From contig JABBOT010000080.1 of assembly GCA_016165875.1 (NCBI GenBank), positions 48,070,032 to 48,134,031 of the forward strand: a DNA stretch of 64,000 bases, given 5' to 3'. Positions 1 to 12,769 of this stretch are shown in pieces. Position numbers and translations under genes: made by a program. The notes under the pieces were generated by a model. It made no database searches. It saw only the letters and a program-made list of their open reading frames with translations, and was not told where the DNA came from. Every line of letters begins with the position of its first letter. Positions within the stretch are counted from its first letter, which is position 1. The DNA is from Acanthopleura granulata (taxonomy: Eukaryota > Mollusca > Polyplacophora > Chitonida > Chitonidae).

Positions 1-594
1 ACATGAAGAAATAGAATAAAATTGTATTTGGGGAAACTTAACAAGAGACCGATTTTACTGGTTACGCCTGCGTAACAATTTGCCAAATTTCACACTGTCG
101 TCACTACTTTGGTTTTACTGCCCATCCTTTAGTCTTTTATATCACCACTAATCAATACAGCTAAGAGCATTTAGCGTGGTTTTGATGACCTTATGCTCTT
201 CAGATCTTCACACTCAAAATTCGCCTTTAGTTTGTAAATAGCAACATGAGCATCTTTGAGTTACACTTTCGTAAACGCGTTCCGTTGTTTATACATAGCC
301 ACTGTCAAAGACATGAATTAAAAAGATGTGGCATGTTTAGATGGTACATAAATTCGTAGATATTTTCAGTTAACACGAGTAAACCAATAAAAATGTCTTG
401 TAAAATATAAAAATACGTAAAAGTGCTTACTATGCAAACATGCCACATGTTTGCTGTAATGATCAGATATCTTTAATTACTATTACACGATTACAGTTTT
501 ATGAGGGTACACTTGCCTTTCCTGCATATTGTTAACAAATACAAATATTGCGGCATCACTATTGTATAACGTAAGGAACCTTCCTGAAGAGTTC

Positions 595-718
595 ATGGCA
601 TATCCTGGGCAATGGTGAACACAATATGGCATATCCTGGGCAATGGTGAACACAACATGGCATATCCTGGGCAATGGTGAACACAACATGGCATATCCTG
701 GGCAATGGTGAACACAAC
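595..718. repeat. 31-bp tandem repeat, 4 copies
   Basis: Four nearly identical head-to-tail copies of a 31-bp unit beginning 'atggcatatcctgggcaatg'. The only difference I see is one base at the end of the first copy. The near identity suggests recent expansion. There are no spacers, so this is not a CRISPR array. Confidence 0.95.
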
Positions 719-3700
719 AGATTCCCAACCCTCTTCACTCGCGTTGTTTAAGGAATTAGATTATCTCCGGGCGTCCATCTTCATTATACTGATAGCATAT
801 CAAGTGTAATCGGATTTAGGGTACTGATGTTGATGTCACGCCTTCATGAAGCATCCCAGTGGAATTTTTCACGTGCTTAACACGAAAGAAGACTTAACGT
901 AATTAGGGCGTTTGGAATTAAGAGCGAGTGGTACTTGACGAGAGTGTGCGGCATGTCTGTCACACCAGGTACAAACTGACATGTTAGCTCATCAAAGGTT
1001 GCCCTCCTGACAATGAGGCGGGTGAGCGAGTCACAGACCCTGAGGGGGAAACCCACAAACGTATAGCAAATCAGCATCACTGATCAGTATCAGAGATAGT
1101 TAGAACTGGCAGGTTTCAACAGTTTCATAAATAATGTTCAAAATCCACAGAAGTACCATGAGAAATTGCCTAGTTTAACGACTGGAACGGTTAACCTGAG
1201 ATAAAGATACAAATAAATTGTAGAACAATAAACCGCTACCATATTTAGAAATTCTGCTATCGAATTCTGTATACATCTTATTATACATGTTTCATTGCAA
1301 GCCGGAAATTATGCTTATGAATGACGCCATTTGCTTGTGTCGATATCCTTAATAGTATTATAGTCATACGTATAACTATACGCATATACAGTCCAACAAA
1401 TCTATCTATTCCTATCATTGACAACAGACAGCAGACAACAACTTTGACAGCAGAAAGATCACATAAAGTGATTCCGACTGCAAAAAAATGCTATAGTGAA
1501 GCTGTGAAGTACGGCAATGAGCCTACACGAGATCTGAATATGCCTTCTCAAGATTTGAACTTCGGCTGCTCACGCTCTGAAGTACAGCAGTATACATACA
1601 CAAGCTGTGAAGTGCGGCAACACGCAAGACGTCAGATATGCCTGAGGCCCTCGTTTCTAAGAAGGGAGCGTTTTCCTTAATGCGCTATTCGGTAACAGTC
1701 ATAACCCGCCGGAAGAAAGGTCCCATAACTTTGGCCCAGTGTTGAAATATCACTACACAAACCGGCACCGGTGTATTCACATGTCGCTCTTTACCCGGTA
1801 AGTGTAAATCAGGAAGGGATAAGTGTAAGCTGGCATGGATGGGTAACCGAAATCGGCCATTTCTGTCAGGTTGCCCAGTAGGGGCCGATAAATACAGATC
1901 CACTCTCTTTGATGAGGCCTGCAAATTAGATCACCACGTAAATTCAACCTTTCGCGCATGGCAGAGGACAGCCTAAGTGATATTGAAACCCGAATGAGAG
2001 GAGCGTGGTGTGGGTTGAAGGGATCTGAGGGAACCCAGACAATTGGGATTTATTACTCGCGATTAGGTTTAAGTACGTTACGAGGGCATAATAAAAGTGA
2101 GGAATTTGTCAAAAGGCTACGGTCGTGGATTGTTAATATTTAAAGGAAGTGAAGCAGATTCCGTCGCCCACGAGATTCGTACGCCCCGGGCATGGCTTCC
2201 ATGCGAATCTTATCTTCTTAATGGAAAAGACAGAAAATGTGGATACTGCACGAATACGGAGAGCTAGCGAAACTATTCTAACATGCCCAAATGACATAAA
2301 AAAATAACAACTCATTTTTAATGTCCTCCTCAGAGATTGTACGTAGTACCAGATAGGTTTATATAAGCCGTTGTGAGGAGTATGATTGAATTCAAGTGTG
2401 GCATGTCCCGCCCCAGGCAGTTCGATCGTCAGAGTGCGACGTAGCTACCGTTGTGCAGCATTTAGCACTGATCAGCTTTATTCCAACCTATTCAACCACG
2501 CTATAGACGTACCTGAGAGACCTGCGAGATATAACTTGTGCGTTCGTTTCAGAGGATTCAGTCACATGCATTTTATCACAGTGTAAAAGAAACAGAAGTA
2601 GATTGTCCGATTAAAACAAATCATTGGTAAATATCTTAGTCCCTTATTTGTAGACACCTCAGTTCCAAGACGGATCGATATTACATTTTTTCTCACAATC
2701 TGTAGAATAAAGGTAGTTTTATTCAAAGAATTCATGGGATTAAAATGTCCTGACAATGCTAATTCTTATAAGTCGAAATCTGGCCACCAGAAATAAAACT
2801 TGACCAGAGATGCAGGCAGTATACTTTGATTAACCTTAGCCTATTTCTGCATGGCAAATCTGTAAATCTTGACGTTACGGTTTCATTAATACACTGGCAA
2901 ACCGCGCGCTGCTTAAAGCATTTTGACGAAGACACGGCATTATAATGTAGAGATAAATGTTCACAGACAAAATTTCGTGTCAAATTTGACAATTATCGCA
3001 ACTTTAAACAGTTTTAGCGATATGCATTTTTTCCCATTCACCCTTGAAATCTAACTGGTTTCAATTTTACTATTCCACAATATTTTTAGTGCCAACAGAA
3101 TTTCAGATTTGAGTATGTGTTGTCCTCAACTGTGCTAAAAAAATTTAGACAAAAATAGCTTTTGGTAAAATGAAATAAACTAAAACTTTAACAAATAGAT
3201 GATAAGAAGTAAGCTAATTTTAGCCCTCAGTGTAAGATTGGAGAGCAACATACCTTGAACTAGAAACCAAAAATCCCACTTCAACCCTTTTTCTGTTGAA
3301 ATTAATATCATTTTGATTGACATTTAAGCGCTAATACATGTAAATTTGAAGTCATTATAACTCAAACATTAAACATTTTACGAAAATTTCGATAAGCTAT
3401 AAATATGTATAAGCTATAATTATATCAGAGAGCATGCATACTTGCCACACATCTAGGTAAGCAGCAGAGACAATTGCTGTAGTTTACTAAATATAATAAT
3501 AATGATTTGCTTTGGAACATTTCTTGTATATATTCATCTTCAAAGGGATACACTGATAGGATTGGCTGGCATAAATACTGATCAGACACAGTGGGGATAC
3601 GCCAGAAATTACGTGCACATAGACACGTATATTATTCATTAATAATTAATTAATTGATGATCTGTGATTACACTGGGGCCTTTTGCTTACATCTCCTCTG

Positions 3701-4483
3701 GCAATTTCGTCCCACGCTAGCGTGCAACCGTTCCTATTTTTAGTAATGAGAAAATAAATCTATATAATAAAAGTCGTGTATGGCATAATAATAGAAAGCC
3801 TAGATACATGCACAGCTACAAACCGTTGCTCGATCATCGGCATCCTGCTGAGATACAACGGGTCGCTTGTTTCATCTGGAATAGATGAGTTGAACATACA
3901 GATATAATCAGATGTGAAACTGAGAGAATAATATCATTTTATTCCCATTCGGCACAAAACACTATATACACTCGAACTAATCATCTCCTCCGGCACGATA
4001 GGGAGTACTGCCCATCTGGCCCAAAGCCTTATTCCTGGATTCATTCTTTTGGATATATAAACTAATTGTATTGGGCCTGTTATTGAACCCTGTAGGAATA
4101 TATGTCAGAACATCACCTGACATTTATGTTTTGTGATAGGTTTTATTAAATTGTAATCAAAATATGTTCCCTGACGTCCAAACACATAGAACGTGGCATC
4201 CTGAAGGGAACTGAAAGAGACCTGTGGGGCCGTATATGTGTGCATAAAGACAAATTTCATGAGAATAATCAATTAAATGTTTGAGTGCAAAAATCTTTTT
4301 GTCGTCCATGAGCTGAACACAATAATTCAGCTGCGTAAGTGTTTGATTTGTGATTCTGTTGGTTTTTCTTTAAATGTATGTGAGAAAATCGTTAACTGTT
4401 TGGTCATTGCAATCAACATTTATTTCTTAGAGCGGTGGAAATGATTTTTCAGCTACCTCTCCATGAGATTTTTCCTCCTCAGT

Positions 4484-4820
4484 GGGCTAGCTGTACACGT
4501 GTTCTCTGGCGCCTTGGTCGATGTGTCCTCTAGTGCCTCGGACTAGCTGTACATGCGTACCCTGGCACTTCGGTCTAGCTATACAAGTACTCGGTCTAGC
4601 AATAAAAATGAACGATTATGGCTTTACGCCACATCGGCAATATTTCAGCCATATCGTGGCCAGCGGTCTAGCTATACACGTGTTCCATGGAACCTCAGTC
4701 TTCCTATACACGTGTACCCTCGAGCACCGGCCCAGCTGTAGACGTGTCCTCTAGTGCCTCGGTTCAGCTATACACATGTATCTTGGCGCCATATGGTGCG
4801 GCGGTCTAGGTACACACTTT
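4484..4820. repeat. Degenerate 32-bp minisatellite, interrupted
   Basis: About eight diverged copies of a unit like 'agctatacacgtgttccctg', with starts spaced 32 bp apart at 4546, 4578, 4670, 4702, 4734 and 4766. Between about 4599 and 4668 the array is broken by a piece carrying the dispersed-repeat tail 'atttcagccatatcgtgg', as if a short retroposon had inserted into it. Confidence 0.8.
4605..4668 (+). repeat. SINE-tail-like dispersed repeat
   Basis: A segment with the order 'aatgaacgatt', 'ttacgccacatcggcaat', 'atttcagccatatcgtgg'. Related segments lie at 9148-9215 (+), 10577-10640 (-), 61180-61240 (+) and, partially, 15355-15400 (+). I infer a short retroposon tail family from this recurrence. 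Confidence 0.6.
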
Positions 4821-6328
4821 TCCAAAGTTGCCTGGACGTTTGTTAGATCTAGTGACTGAATGATTGGCGTTTAACACTTACATTTCAAAAGCTACCTTGA
4901 CAACCTGCTCTACATGACTCAAGAATAATTTTAAAGAAACCTTTCAGCGGCTTTACTTATACTTTGGTGTGTCTATTTCATTAAGTTTAAGACATTTACG
5001 AGAATATTGTAACTGCACTATACCGCTGAAGGTTTCATTTATTCGTAGAAACTCTGGTGTATTTACTGTGGTAATACTGCTTAGATGTATTAGAAGAGAG
5101 GTAAATTAATGCTGCATGTATTAGAATGCAACACTTTAATTTTCCAGCGTCTTGGCCGTAGTTAAGTTGTGTGGGCTTACATCAGTTCATCTCTCACAAG
5201 GGTCTCAATAGGGACCTAGCTAGAGTTTGCCATTAATACAGTCTCTTGTGCTAACCTCCATGTCCAGGGCTTAGAAAGCTTAAAACGAAGTGCCATTTGT
5301 GTTTTCAATGAAGAAGACTCCGGCTTTTAGGCACCAAGACAAATTTAGCTCGCCATTTTCTCTCGCTAATACCTTTGGCGGGCAAAATTCTCCTCAAGAC
5401 GACCAACAGGCCATTGTCTCAGATTGGAGACTTCCAAACCTAAGCGGTTTTTCCGCAGACGACTCTCTAGTCATCTAATCCCGATGAAAAAAAAAAAAAC
5501 AGTTTATGCAAAATGTGGAAAGGGTTACGTACAAAGCCGTGAGTTATTTTCTGCCTGACAGAAAATCAATGGTTTTAAATGCATGCAGCTTTAAAATAGA
5601 AGAACAGCGACCTTAACGGAAAATATGTTCTAGTATGGAAAATTATTGTTCTATAGTGTGAGTGTGCTGCCTTTACAGTGTATGAATAGGCCACGAAGAT
5701 AAAATGCTTAAAGTAACTGTCTAGTCATGAGCCAAGGGCAGATCATATAAGTGTTCGGATTGTGTTCCTTATCAGGAGACACATGCTTCTGTGTTTTGGC
5801 TCGTACTGGCAGTTGTAAGTTTAGCAGCATGGAAGCGAGATTTGGGGGCATATTCTTTATGTGAAAGTCTCTGTAGATTCATTCTCTTGCAAATGGCTGT
5901 TCCGATGAATAACATAAGCAGGTATTGTTTGACTCAAGTTTCCATAGATACGGGAGTAACCTTATCCATGACACTGAAAAGATCATTAATAGGCTTTACA
6001 TAGGGTTTGTAGAACGGTTTATGTTCAAGTTTCTCTTCCACTGACGAAGAAGCTTGTATCTCTTCAGCACGTGTTTCATTTTCATCCTGGATCAGTACAC
6101 AGACGTTAACACGTGTAGTGAGTTTGTGTAACTCACTACATTTGAGAGTGTAAATGAACTCTTCGCAAAACTGCCAGCAATGTATTGTAATGCTACATCA
6201 CTTACAAAACTGCTAATAAAACCTCTACAGCATTAACCAGCTTTATTGAATGACAATGCGGAATTGTATTTTGTGGCCGTTTTTTGGACCAGGTGCATTT
6301 CATTCCCGACAGGACTATAGGAGGCAAG

Positions 6329-7903
6329 ATGACCAGAGTTTGGGGAAGAATTGCCACTTTACTGGTCGTCTTTGTGGCTCTGTCATTTGCCAGGTTCAGG
6401 GGTAAGATCTTATTGATACACACCTGTGTGCCAGTGCAAACGTTTTACTTTTTCCTTAACTTTTTCTTTCTTGGAAAATTTTCTACCCTTTAATTGTTTT
6501 ACAATTCGATATTACTTTTGTACTTCTTGCACATTTCTGAGGGTGCCGCAATTTAGCGACCGATTTAACCTTATAGGGACCTTAGGTTTAACAATCAACA
6601 TTCTCACATCGTATGTTTTGACTTTGAGGTCAGCCCAAAAGGACATGGTTGGGCGCAGTGACAATGTTTTGTGAATGGTGTCGGCTGTCTACGATCTGGT
6701 ATGCCAGAAAGGCAGCACAATACATATAGAGATCTTCAATAACACTGGTCATGGTCTCTGTAATGATAAGTCCAAATATTGTTGAAAGGGACGTTAAACC
6801 TTTAGTTGACAAACAAAGGCCTCAGAATGGTGTTGTTGAATTTAATAACATTCACCAATTTTTTGGCGGAATGATAAATTTACATTAATTTGAATTTTTA
6901 GTATTTTCATTTTTTTTTCTTTTTTCAGATTATTCGGATGAGGATGTTGACAGACCGTGAGTTATTTTCAAGGAAGCCTTAAGCATCATGGGCTAAATGA
7001 GGAATTAAGTGAAAAATAATTATGCTAATTGTTTAAGAATAATAACAGACAAGTTGTTCCCTTCAAACAGTGATTTTTTTCCTAATGTCTCATATAAGGC
7101 GGCAAAACGACACGGAAACCTCCAATTATCAAAGAATTGGAATGTATTCATTAATTAACTGGTTCTTTAATGAAACCAAAATGCACTGCTTGTCGGGTTT
7201 ATGGGTGGAACAATCGCTACTCGCCAAGAATGGGGCATACCCTCAGGAAATATCACAGCCAGCTCGGGTAGAGATGGGTTTCCACACACGGACTCACCGT
7301 TATGGGCGTGGTTTGTTGTGTGAACGCTGGATGCGTTCCACCAGTTAGAACTCATTGGGCATGAAAAAATTTAATTAGGATTTTATCTGGAAAGATTTCT
7401 GTAGCACCAACATAAAATCACCACTCCAGGATGCACAGAAAGTTAGATTGCTTTAGATAGCTAGACTGCATGCCTCGATCTGCTATTGGTGTAAATTTCA
7501 GCATCACTTATGCCTGCATGGTGTAAAGCCTATTTTACTATGTCGGAAAAACTTGATGTCGTTTATAACAAAGCATTCTGAGCTTGTCATTGTCCGCTGT
7601 AACAATGCGCAGTGGTGAATAAATTTGAACCAAAATTAGATTCACTGAATAAGGTGTAAATCTTCTTACAGAAATATCAAACTTTCTTTCAGATACAAAC
7701 GAGATTTCTGGGGAAATTCCTTACGGATGATGGAAAGCTCTCGGAGCCCTTGCGCGTCACGCCGTTGTTACCGTTATCAGGACTGTTGCCATGGTTTCAC
7801 TTGCACAAGATATGAGTCTCATGAATATCTGAATTCGTTTTCCCGCGGTCCGACAGGCAGATGCAGACGGATTTATGACACTGATTATTTCCAGTTTCAG
7901 TGA
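6329..7903 (+). CDS. Secreted six-cysteine (knottin-like) peptide precursor, 3 exons
   Basis: Coding exons 6329-6401, 6929-6956 and 7693-7903 join in phase (1, then 2) to 103 codons and a TGA. Donors are GTAAGA and GTGAGT. The acceptors 'tttttcag' and 'ctttctttcag' have good pyrimidine tracts. Residues 1-21 form a signal peptide (hydrophobic run 8-20, likely cut after Ala21). Residues 25-32 are an acidic linker. Lys36-Arg37 is a dibasic processing site. Six cysteines at 54, 59, 65, 66, 71 and 91 give C-x4-C-x5-CC-x4-C-x19-C, an inhibitor-cystine-knot-like framework with a long last loop. The mature part would be a basic, extracellular, disulfide-bonded peptide. Candidates are a neuropeptide or hormone precursor or another knottin; I cannot assign a family and see no evidence for a toxin role. 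A 5' non-coding exon cannot be excluded. A candidate poly(A) signal lies at 8592-8597. Confidence 0.78.
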
Positions 7904-8639
7904 AAATTCATTTCAGTAACAATTATGATACCACTGTATTCATACCTGATCTCTTCTTTCACAATGTCTGGTGCGAGTTACTAATCATTTCTTTGGTGTG
8001 CTTTCATATTGTTCAAAGAAGGCAAACTTAGTTCAGTTACTCTTTTCTTATTGTCAAGCAAAATATGTTTCACTGAAAACACATTGATATTTGATATATG
8101 CGCAGAGAAAATTTCATGAAGATAACTCCTCTGAAGGTACATATAGGCAGGGAGGTCATTTATCCTCTACAATGTTTCTAGTGGTTTTTCATGCACTTAC
8201 TTTCCGATATGAATAACAACTGGCATTGAACAGTTTGTACACATGAGCGTTCCTGTCAATAATACCACAAAAGATACCACGATAAGTGATCCTAACTGGA
8301 ATCCCCGTCAAAAATTCTGACAGGAGAGTGATTTGAACGATTGTCGTACTTGTGGATTCTCACTCGAAACGCTTGAGACAAAGTGAAAAGGTATTTGAAA
8401 TCCAAAATCTCAAAATGGATGCATTCTCGTTGTCAATGTCATCTACTGACTTATTATAATTTAACCCTGAAAATAAGCAGCGAATCAAAGATGAGGCAGT
8501 TAACCATTGTAAACTTACATAGTAACAGTAAGTTGAACAATCGTACAGTTGAAGAATTATTAAGAATGTTTGTAAAATGGTTCATTTTGTAAATAAAACA
8601 AACATTGTCTTTTCTTGCCATGTAAATCGGAATAGCCCT

Positions 8640-9060
8640 TGTTAGTACGTTGACTGACTGATTGAATGCTTTAGCGTGTCTTCGAGACAATGTTGCCAAG
8701 CAAGGCGTAACTTTTGGTGTCAGAGTAATGCAAATGCTCTCAGTTTGCAGTAACAGCAATGTAACTAAGAATGGTGTCACTTTTGGTGCCAGACAATGTG
8801 ATAGCTTGAAGCGTCTTACCATGGCAATGTAACCGAGTATGTTGAAACTTGTATTGTGAATGCTTGAAGCGTTCGTCATGAAAATATAGCTAATAATGGC
8901 GTAACTTTTTGACGTTAGTATAATGCAAATGCTGGAGGCTTGCAATCATGACAACGTAAATGAAAATGGAGTCATGTTTGGTGTATGTGATAGCTTGTAG
9001 TGTTTCTTCCTGACGGTATAACCAGGCTTGATGTGGCTTTTGGTTTCAGAATATCTTCAT
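8640..9060. repeat. Degenerate ~65-bp tandem repeat
   Basis: Five or six diverged copies of a unit with 'atggtgtaacttttggtgtc', 'taatgcaaatg' and 'tagcttgaagcg' blocks, spaced roughly 59-67 bp. The 163-codon open frame on the minus strand over this region is a by-product of the repeat. Confidence 0.65.
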
Positions 9061-9147
9061 GACCACGTTGGCGATCATAACGTGCGTTACGTTCTGTGTT
9101 TAGTTTCGTCCTTTACGAGACTATTTCACTTTCCGAGTGTGCATTCC

Positions 9148-9215
9148 GAATGAATGAGTGCTTCACGTTTAACACCACAGTGGCAGTCATTCAGCTATAG
9201 GGTGGCACGGACTGT
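9148..9215 (+). repeat. SINE-tail-like dispersed repeat
   Basis: Contains 'gaatgaatgagtgcttcac', 'gtttaacaccacagtggcag' and 'cagctatagggtggc', a diverged relative of the segment at 4605-4668. Confidence 0.5.
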
Positions 9216-10436
9216 GAGTGAAATCCAAAGGAGCTAATATACAACCATGAAACAATGTTCGTTCTGACCAATAAGCACCGCCACGATGATCTTAATACCG
9301 CTGAAGGTTAGTTTTAAAATCCTAGATAGTGGGCTAGAGAAAAAAATCGCTATAAACAGATTCTATAAGTCTTCAGTGTTACAATATGTCAAGGACATAT
9401 CTTTACTTTTATACACATTGTATCGGTTTTGCACGTTTGAGTGCAATTTTCTGGGCCAGACGAAGGGATACTTTAAAGCAATCACGTCGTGTCAAGACGC
9501 TTTCAATGGATTGCCAGTCTATAATTTAGCAGTCATAGCAAAGCTCTCCGACTGTGATGCCATCAACACTTTCCTAGCAATTTCTTGTTACAAAGGCTTT
9601 TGGTTTAATGCGTCCCCAAAGGATTCGTTCCTATAGGACTGGAGGAGGCGGCGACGTCCGTGATCCATTTCCAAACTTCAGCAGTGACTTAAGACCAAGA
9701 CTCAGATCGAATTTCGGGCCTAAAAGCGATGATTCCAGACCGCTGATCCGATTGAAACTGATAAGCGTTCCGCTTAATCGTATAGGAAATCTCATCTCTA
9801 TCTGTATTATCGCCCATGGTTTGAGCCGAGCATTGCTCTTCTTGCACAGGAAATAATTCCTATGTCGCTGAAACACGTCGTCTATTTCTTTAAATTTCCT
9901 TAGCAAGGTCATCAGAAATGTAAACTTGTTATATTTATGCCTTTCTGTGCTGTCCGTTCAGCATTATAGCTTCCACTAAAGGAGAATGATTTCCTCCCAT
10001 ATGATTTAACAATGGTCTATTATTTTAGAGTTCAGCAAAGACATCCAAGAATAAAAGCATAAATAAAATCGAGGCTTCACTACAATGCAATGACTGTAAA
10101 TGATTAAGTAATGAAGAATGGCTTACTGATGCCATAAAGTATTCAAGTCTTACACACTCGATTACGTTACGATTACCAACTTTCCTAAACCAACAAGAAA
10201 ATGTGTCAGTTTAGGAACCTTTATCCACCTAAGACTGACCAAGTACAGGCCTTTGCGAGGAAAACCTTGTCACATGTACAATGCATAATGCATTTTCTAT
10301 TTACCTCGGATTTTGTAACTTAATGGTGCACCGTGTTAAAAAAAAGAACATTGTGAATACAAGCAAAATGATACCAAGGAGGTAAGACAGTCTGGATGGC
10401 ACAGAAGAAAAGAGTTCATGCCCGAACACGTTAATG
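9216..10436. other. Intergenic stretch, nothing recognised
   Basis: Two moderate open frames occur (9286-9636, 116 codons; 9608-9856, 82 codons). They overlap and resemble no family I know. No splice-bounded exon or RNA gene was seen. Confidence 0.45.
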
Positions 10437-10442
10437 TTTATT
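10437..10442 (-). terminator. Candidate poly(A) signal of the malate dehydrogenase gene
   Basis: AATAAA on the minus strand, about 375 bp past the stop codon. Position and motif fit; usage is inferred. Confidence 0.45.
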
Positions 10443-10576
10443 TCTCTGATATTTCATATTTTTTCCCTTGTCTGATTGTTCTGCAAAAACTTGAGAGAAT
10501 GATGTCTGCGAAGTGAAGGGCGCGTATAGATCATATCAACAGTGGTATTTTTGTCATTATGTCTCGAAAAGACAAT

Positions 10577-10640
10577 ACTCACCACGATATGGCTGAGATA
10601 TTGTCTATATTTCGTTAAGCCTTAATCATTCATTCGAGAA
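10577..10640 (-). repeat. SINE-tail-like dispersed repeat (minus orientation)
   Basis: The reverse complement reads 'gaatgaatgattaaggctta' followed by 'atctcagccatatcgtggtg', the same family as 4605-4668. It lies in or next to the 3' UTR of the malate dehydrogenase gene. Confidence 0.6.
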
Positions 10641-10815
10641 GACGATAAAGTCGGTGGTGGACAGGTAATTTGTAGATTCTCCCGCTCTCAATGCTAGCGG
10701 CAAATAAGTGGTTCACGAAGCTCGTAGGACTGTTGGCGCTATCTTACTTTCGCTGATGCACATCTCTCCTCCTCCTGTGAAAAAATGTTCAGTATGGCGT
10801 TAAAGTTGTCTCTCT

Positions 10816-12729
10816 TCACTCAGACAGCGATATAAGACAACTCTCGGCTATTTTTATTTCTGATTGCAGTTCGCATACGGATCTATCTAATGCACTTTTG
10901 GTGTGCTTCCTTAGGTATAAATCTTTGATAATGCTTATCTCCTTATTCGTGGATACCGTGACGGGAAAACTGCAGACCAATCCACGTGGTACCCCAAAGG
11001 AGCCGTCCGAAACCAGGCCCATAGACACCCAGTGATCCTACAACACATGCGGTATATATCCGATCATTTTTAACCGACTGACAAAACTAGTGGATGTTTT
11101 GTTGCAAAATATGTATTCCTTTGAAAAGTTGTAAAAAAAGGAAAGGAAGAAAGAATTAGCAGATAAGGCTTGTTCTCTGAGTACAAATGAAGCTTATTTA
11201 AATCAGGCTTTTGGCATCAGAGATTTATGCATTTTGGAGATTTATGCTTAAAATTATGTGGAAATGGCAGAAGCAAACTGAGTGGCTACATGTCGTAACA
11301 TTTCTGGTAGTTTTTGGAATCATATCAGTAAGTAAAACTATTTCCACAACATATGATTTGCCAATTTCTTAAGTCATTTTGCCCAGTTAAGTGTTGTCAT
11401 CATTAACGTTGAGATACACTGGTCTTTATTGCGCAAGCTCTTACCCCTTCGGTTCCCAGCCACCATGCTCTCAAATGATCAATAATGGCTGCCGTTACAG
11501 AGACCACAGTTGTGCACCTGGTTCTGGACATGACCTCAGCCGCTCGACTCTGGACAGCCTGAAGTGATAGGAATATGAGCATAACGGTGCCTAAGAGTTT
11601 CATCATGGCTAAATACATCATCGTCTACTCTCTGACCCAAAGTGTTTAATTCAATGACAAATAGCAAATTACACAATTTTCAACGATACTGTCTATAATG
11701 ATAGATGGCGAAATGTAATGACAACAGAGCATTTAAAATAATTCTAGTACCGTGAACAGGTTACATCCATACAATTCATAAAGAGCAATTGATATTACTG
11801 CAATTTTGTTACCTAATTCTGCTTAAGCCATCATGCTGGTGCTGGCTGACGTATAAGTTGTTATTTAAGCATTAACATGAATTGTTATAATAAAGCGCTA
11901 AGCTCACAAGAGGCCATATAGGTCACTGGTTACGTGTGATCGTTTGTAAACTATCACATCTGTTTTGGTATCACTAACCACGCTGTCGTATTTTACACTA
12001 AATCCCTAACATACACAAAATGCACCAACTGCACTATAACTGAAGCAAAGTTCTTCCCCCGAACGTCGTGGCCTAAAACTCATCATGAGGACAACACCTT
12101 TGTATGTAGTACCTTATTCCAAAGATACCCACATCCACTACGTACAGAAAGGTCGTGTCAGAAAACTCTGACATGTTGTCGCTGAGAAGCCAGGACAGTA
12201 TCAATTGGTACTTTTTTGGGGGGAGGGGGCAGTATCATGAAAGCCATCTTCCAATATATAGATCGTCACCCTTAAATCTGATTTAATAACACTACAGCTT
12301 TTACCGGGTGAAGAGGCGTAGTGGCTGGGGTTCAATCCAAAATCCAGTCATACCTAAGGCTTTAACATTCGGAATCAATGCTTTATCAGCGCTTTGGTCA
12401 CCCCTGGAGGAGGCTCAATACCATTCCATGACAGGGAATTTCCAAAATCCCCTGCTTTCTTTATTTTCGGGACGTTGATGCCATTAAGAGGTCCCCGGTG
12501 CTCCTTTGTGTGGTCTTATCTAACGTTCACTGGAAACCACTAATATGCAACATGTCAAACCTAAACCATATGTATAACAAAACAAAATTGTACCCTGTGT
12601 TAGGTCCCTGTAGGCTACATGTAGTTTATGTATTTTATGGATAATTCACGAGATCGATTCTCAGTCTCGTTCACAATGAATTCATTGTGAGTATAAATGT
12701 ACGCTAACCATACATTCCAATCTGGCACG

Positions 12730-12769
<40 letters not shown>

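Larger units (their letters stand above)
1..6328. other. Gene-poor AT-rich stretch
   Basis: I see no coding exon with supporting splice sites or recognisable protein similarity here. Open frames are short (the longest is 119 codons at 1321-1680) and look like chance. The stretch holds a 31-bp tandem repeat, a 32-bp degenerate minisatellite and pieces of dispersed repeats, listed separately. Confidence 0.5.

Noticed and set aside
595..718. CRISPR array
   Set aside because: Direct head-to-tail repeats with no spacers, in a eukaryotic genome.
1321..1680. 119-codon plus-strand frame
   Set aside because: Composition and lack of any motif suggest chance; no splice or promoter support.
7070..7355. 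Overlapping frames of 92 (+) and 62 (-) codons
   Set aside because: They lie in the second intron of the secreted-peptide gene and look like a repeat fragment rather than an exon.
8454..8945. 163-codon minus-strand frame
   Set aside because: Lies over a degenerate ~65-bp tandem repeat and has no recognisable domain.
9286..9636. 116-codon plus-strand frame
   Set aside because: No signal peptide, domain or repeat visible; length is within chance for this much sequence.
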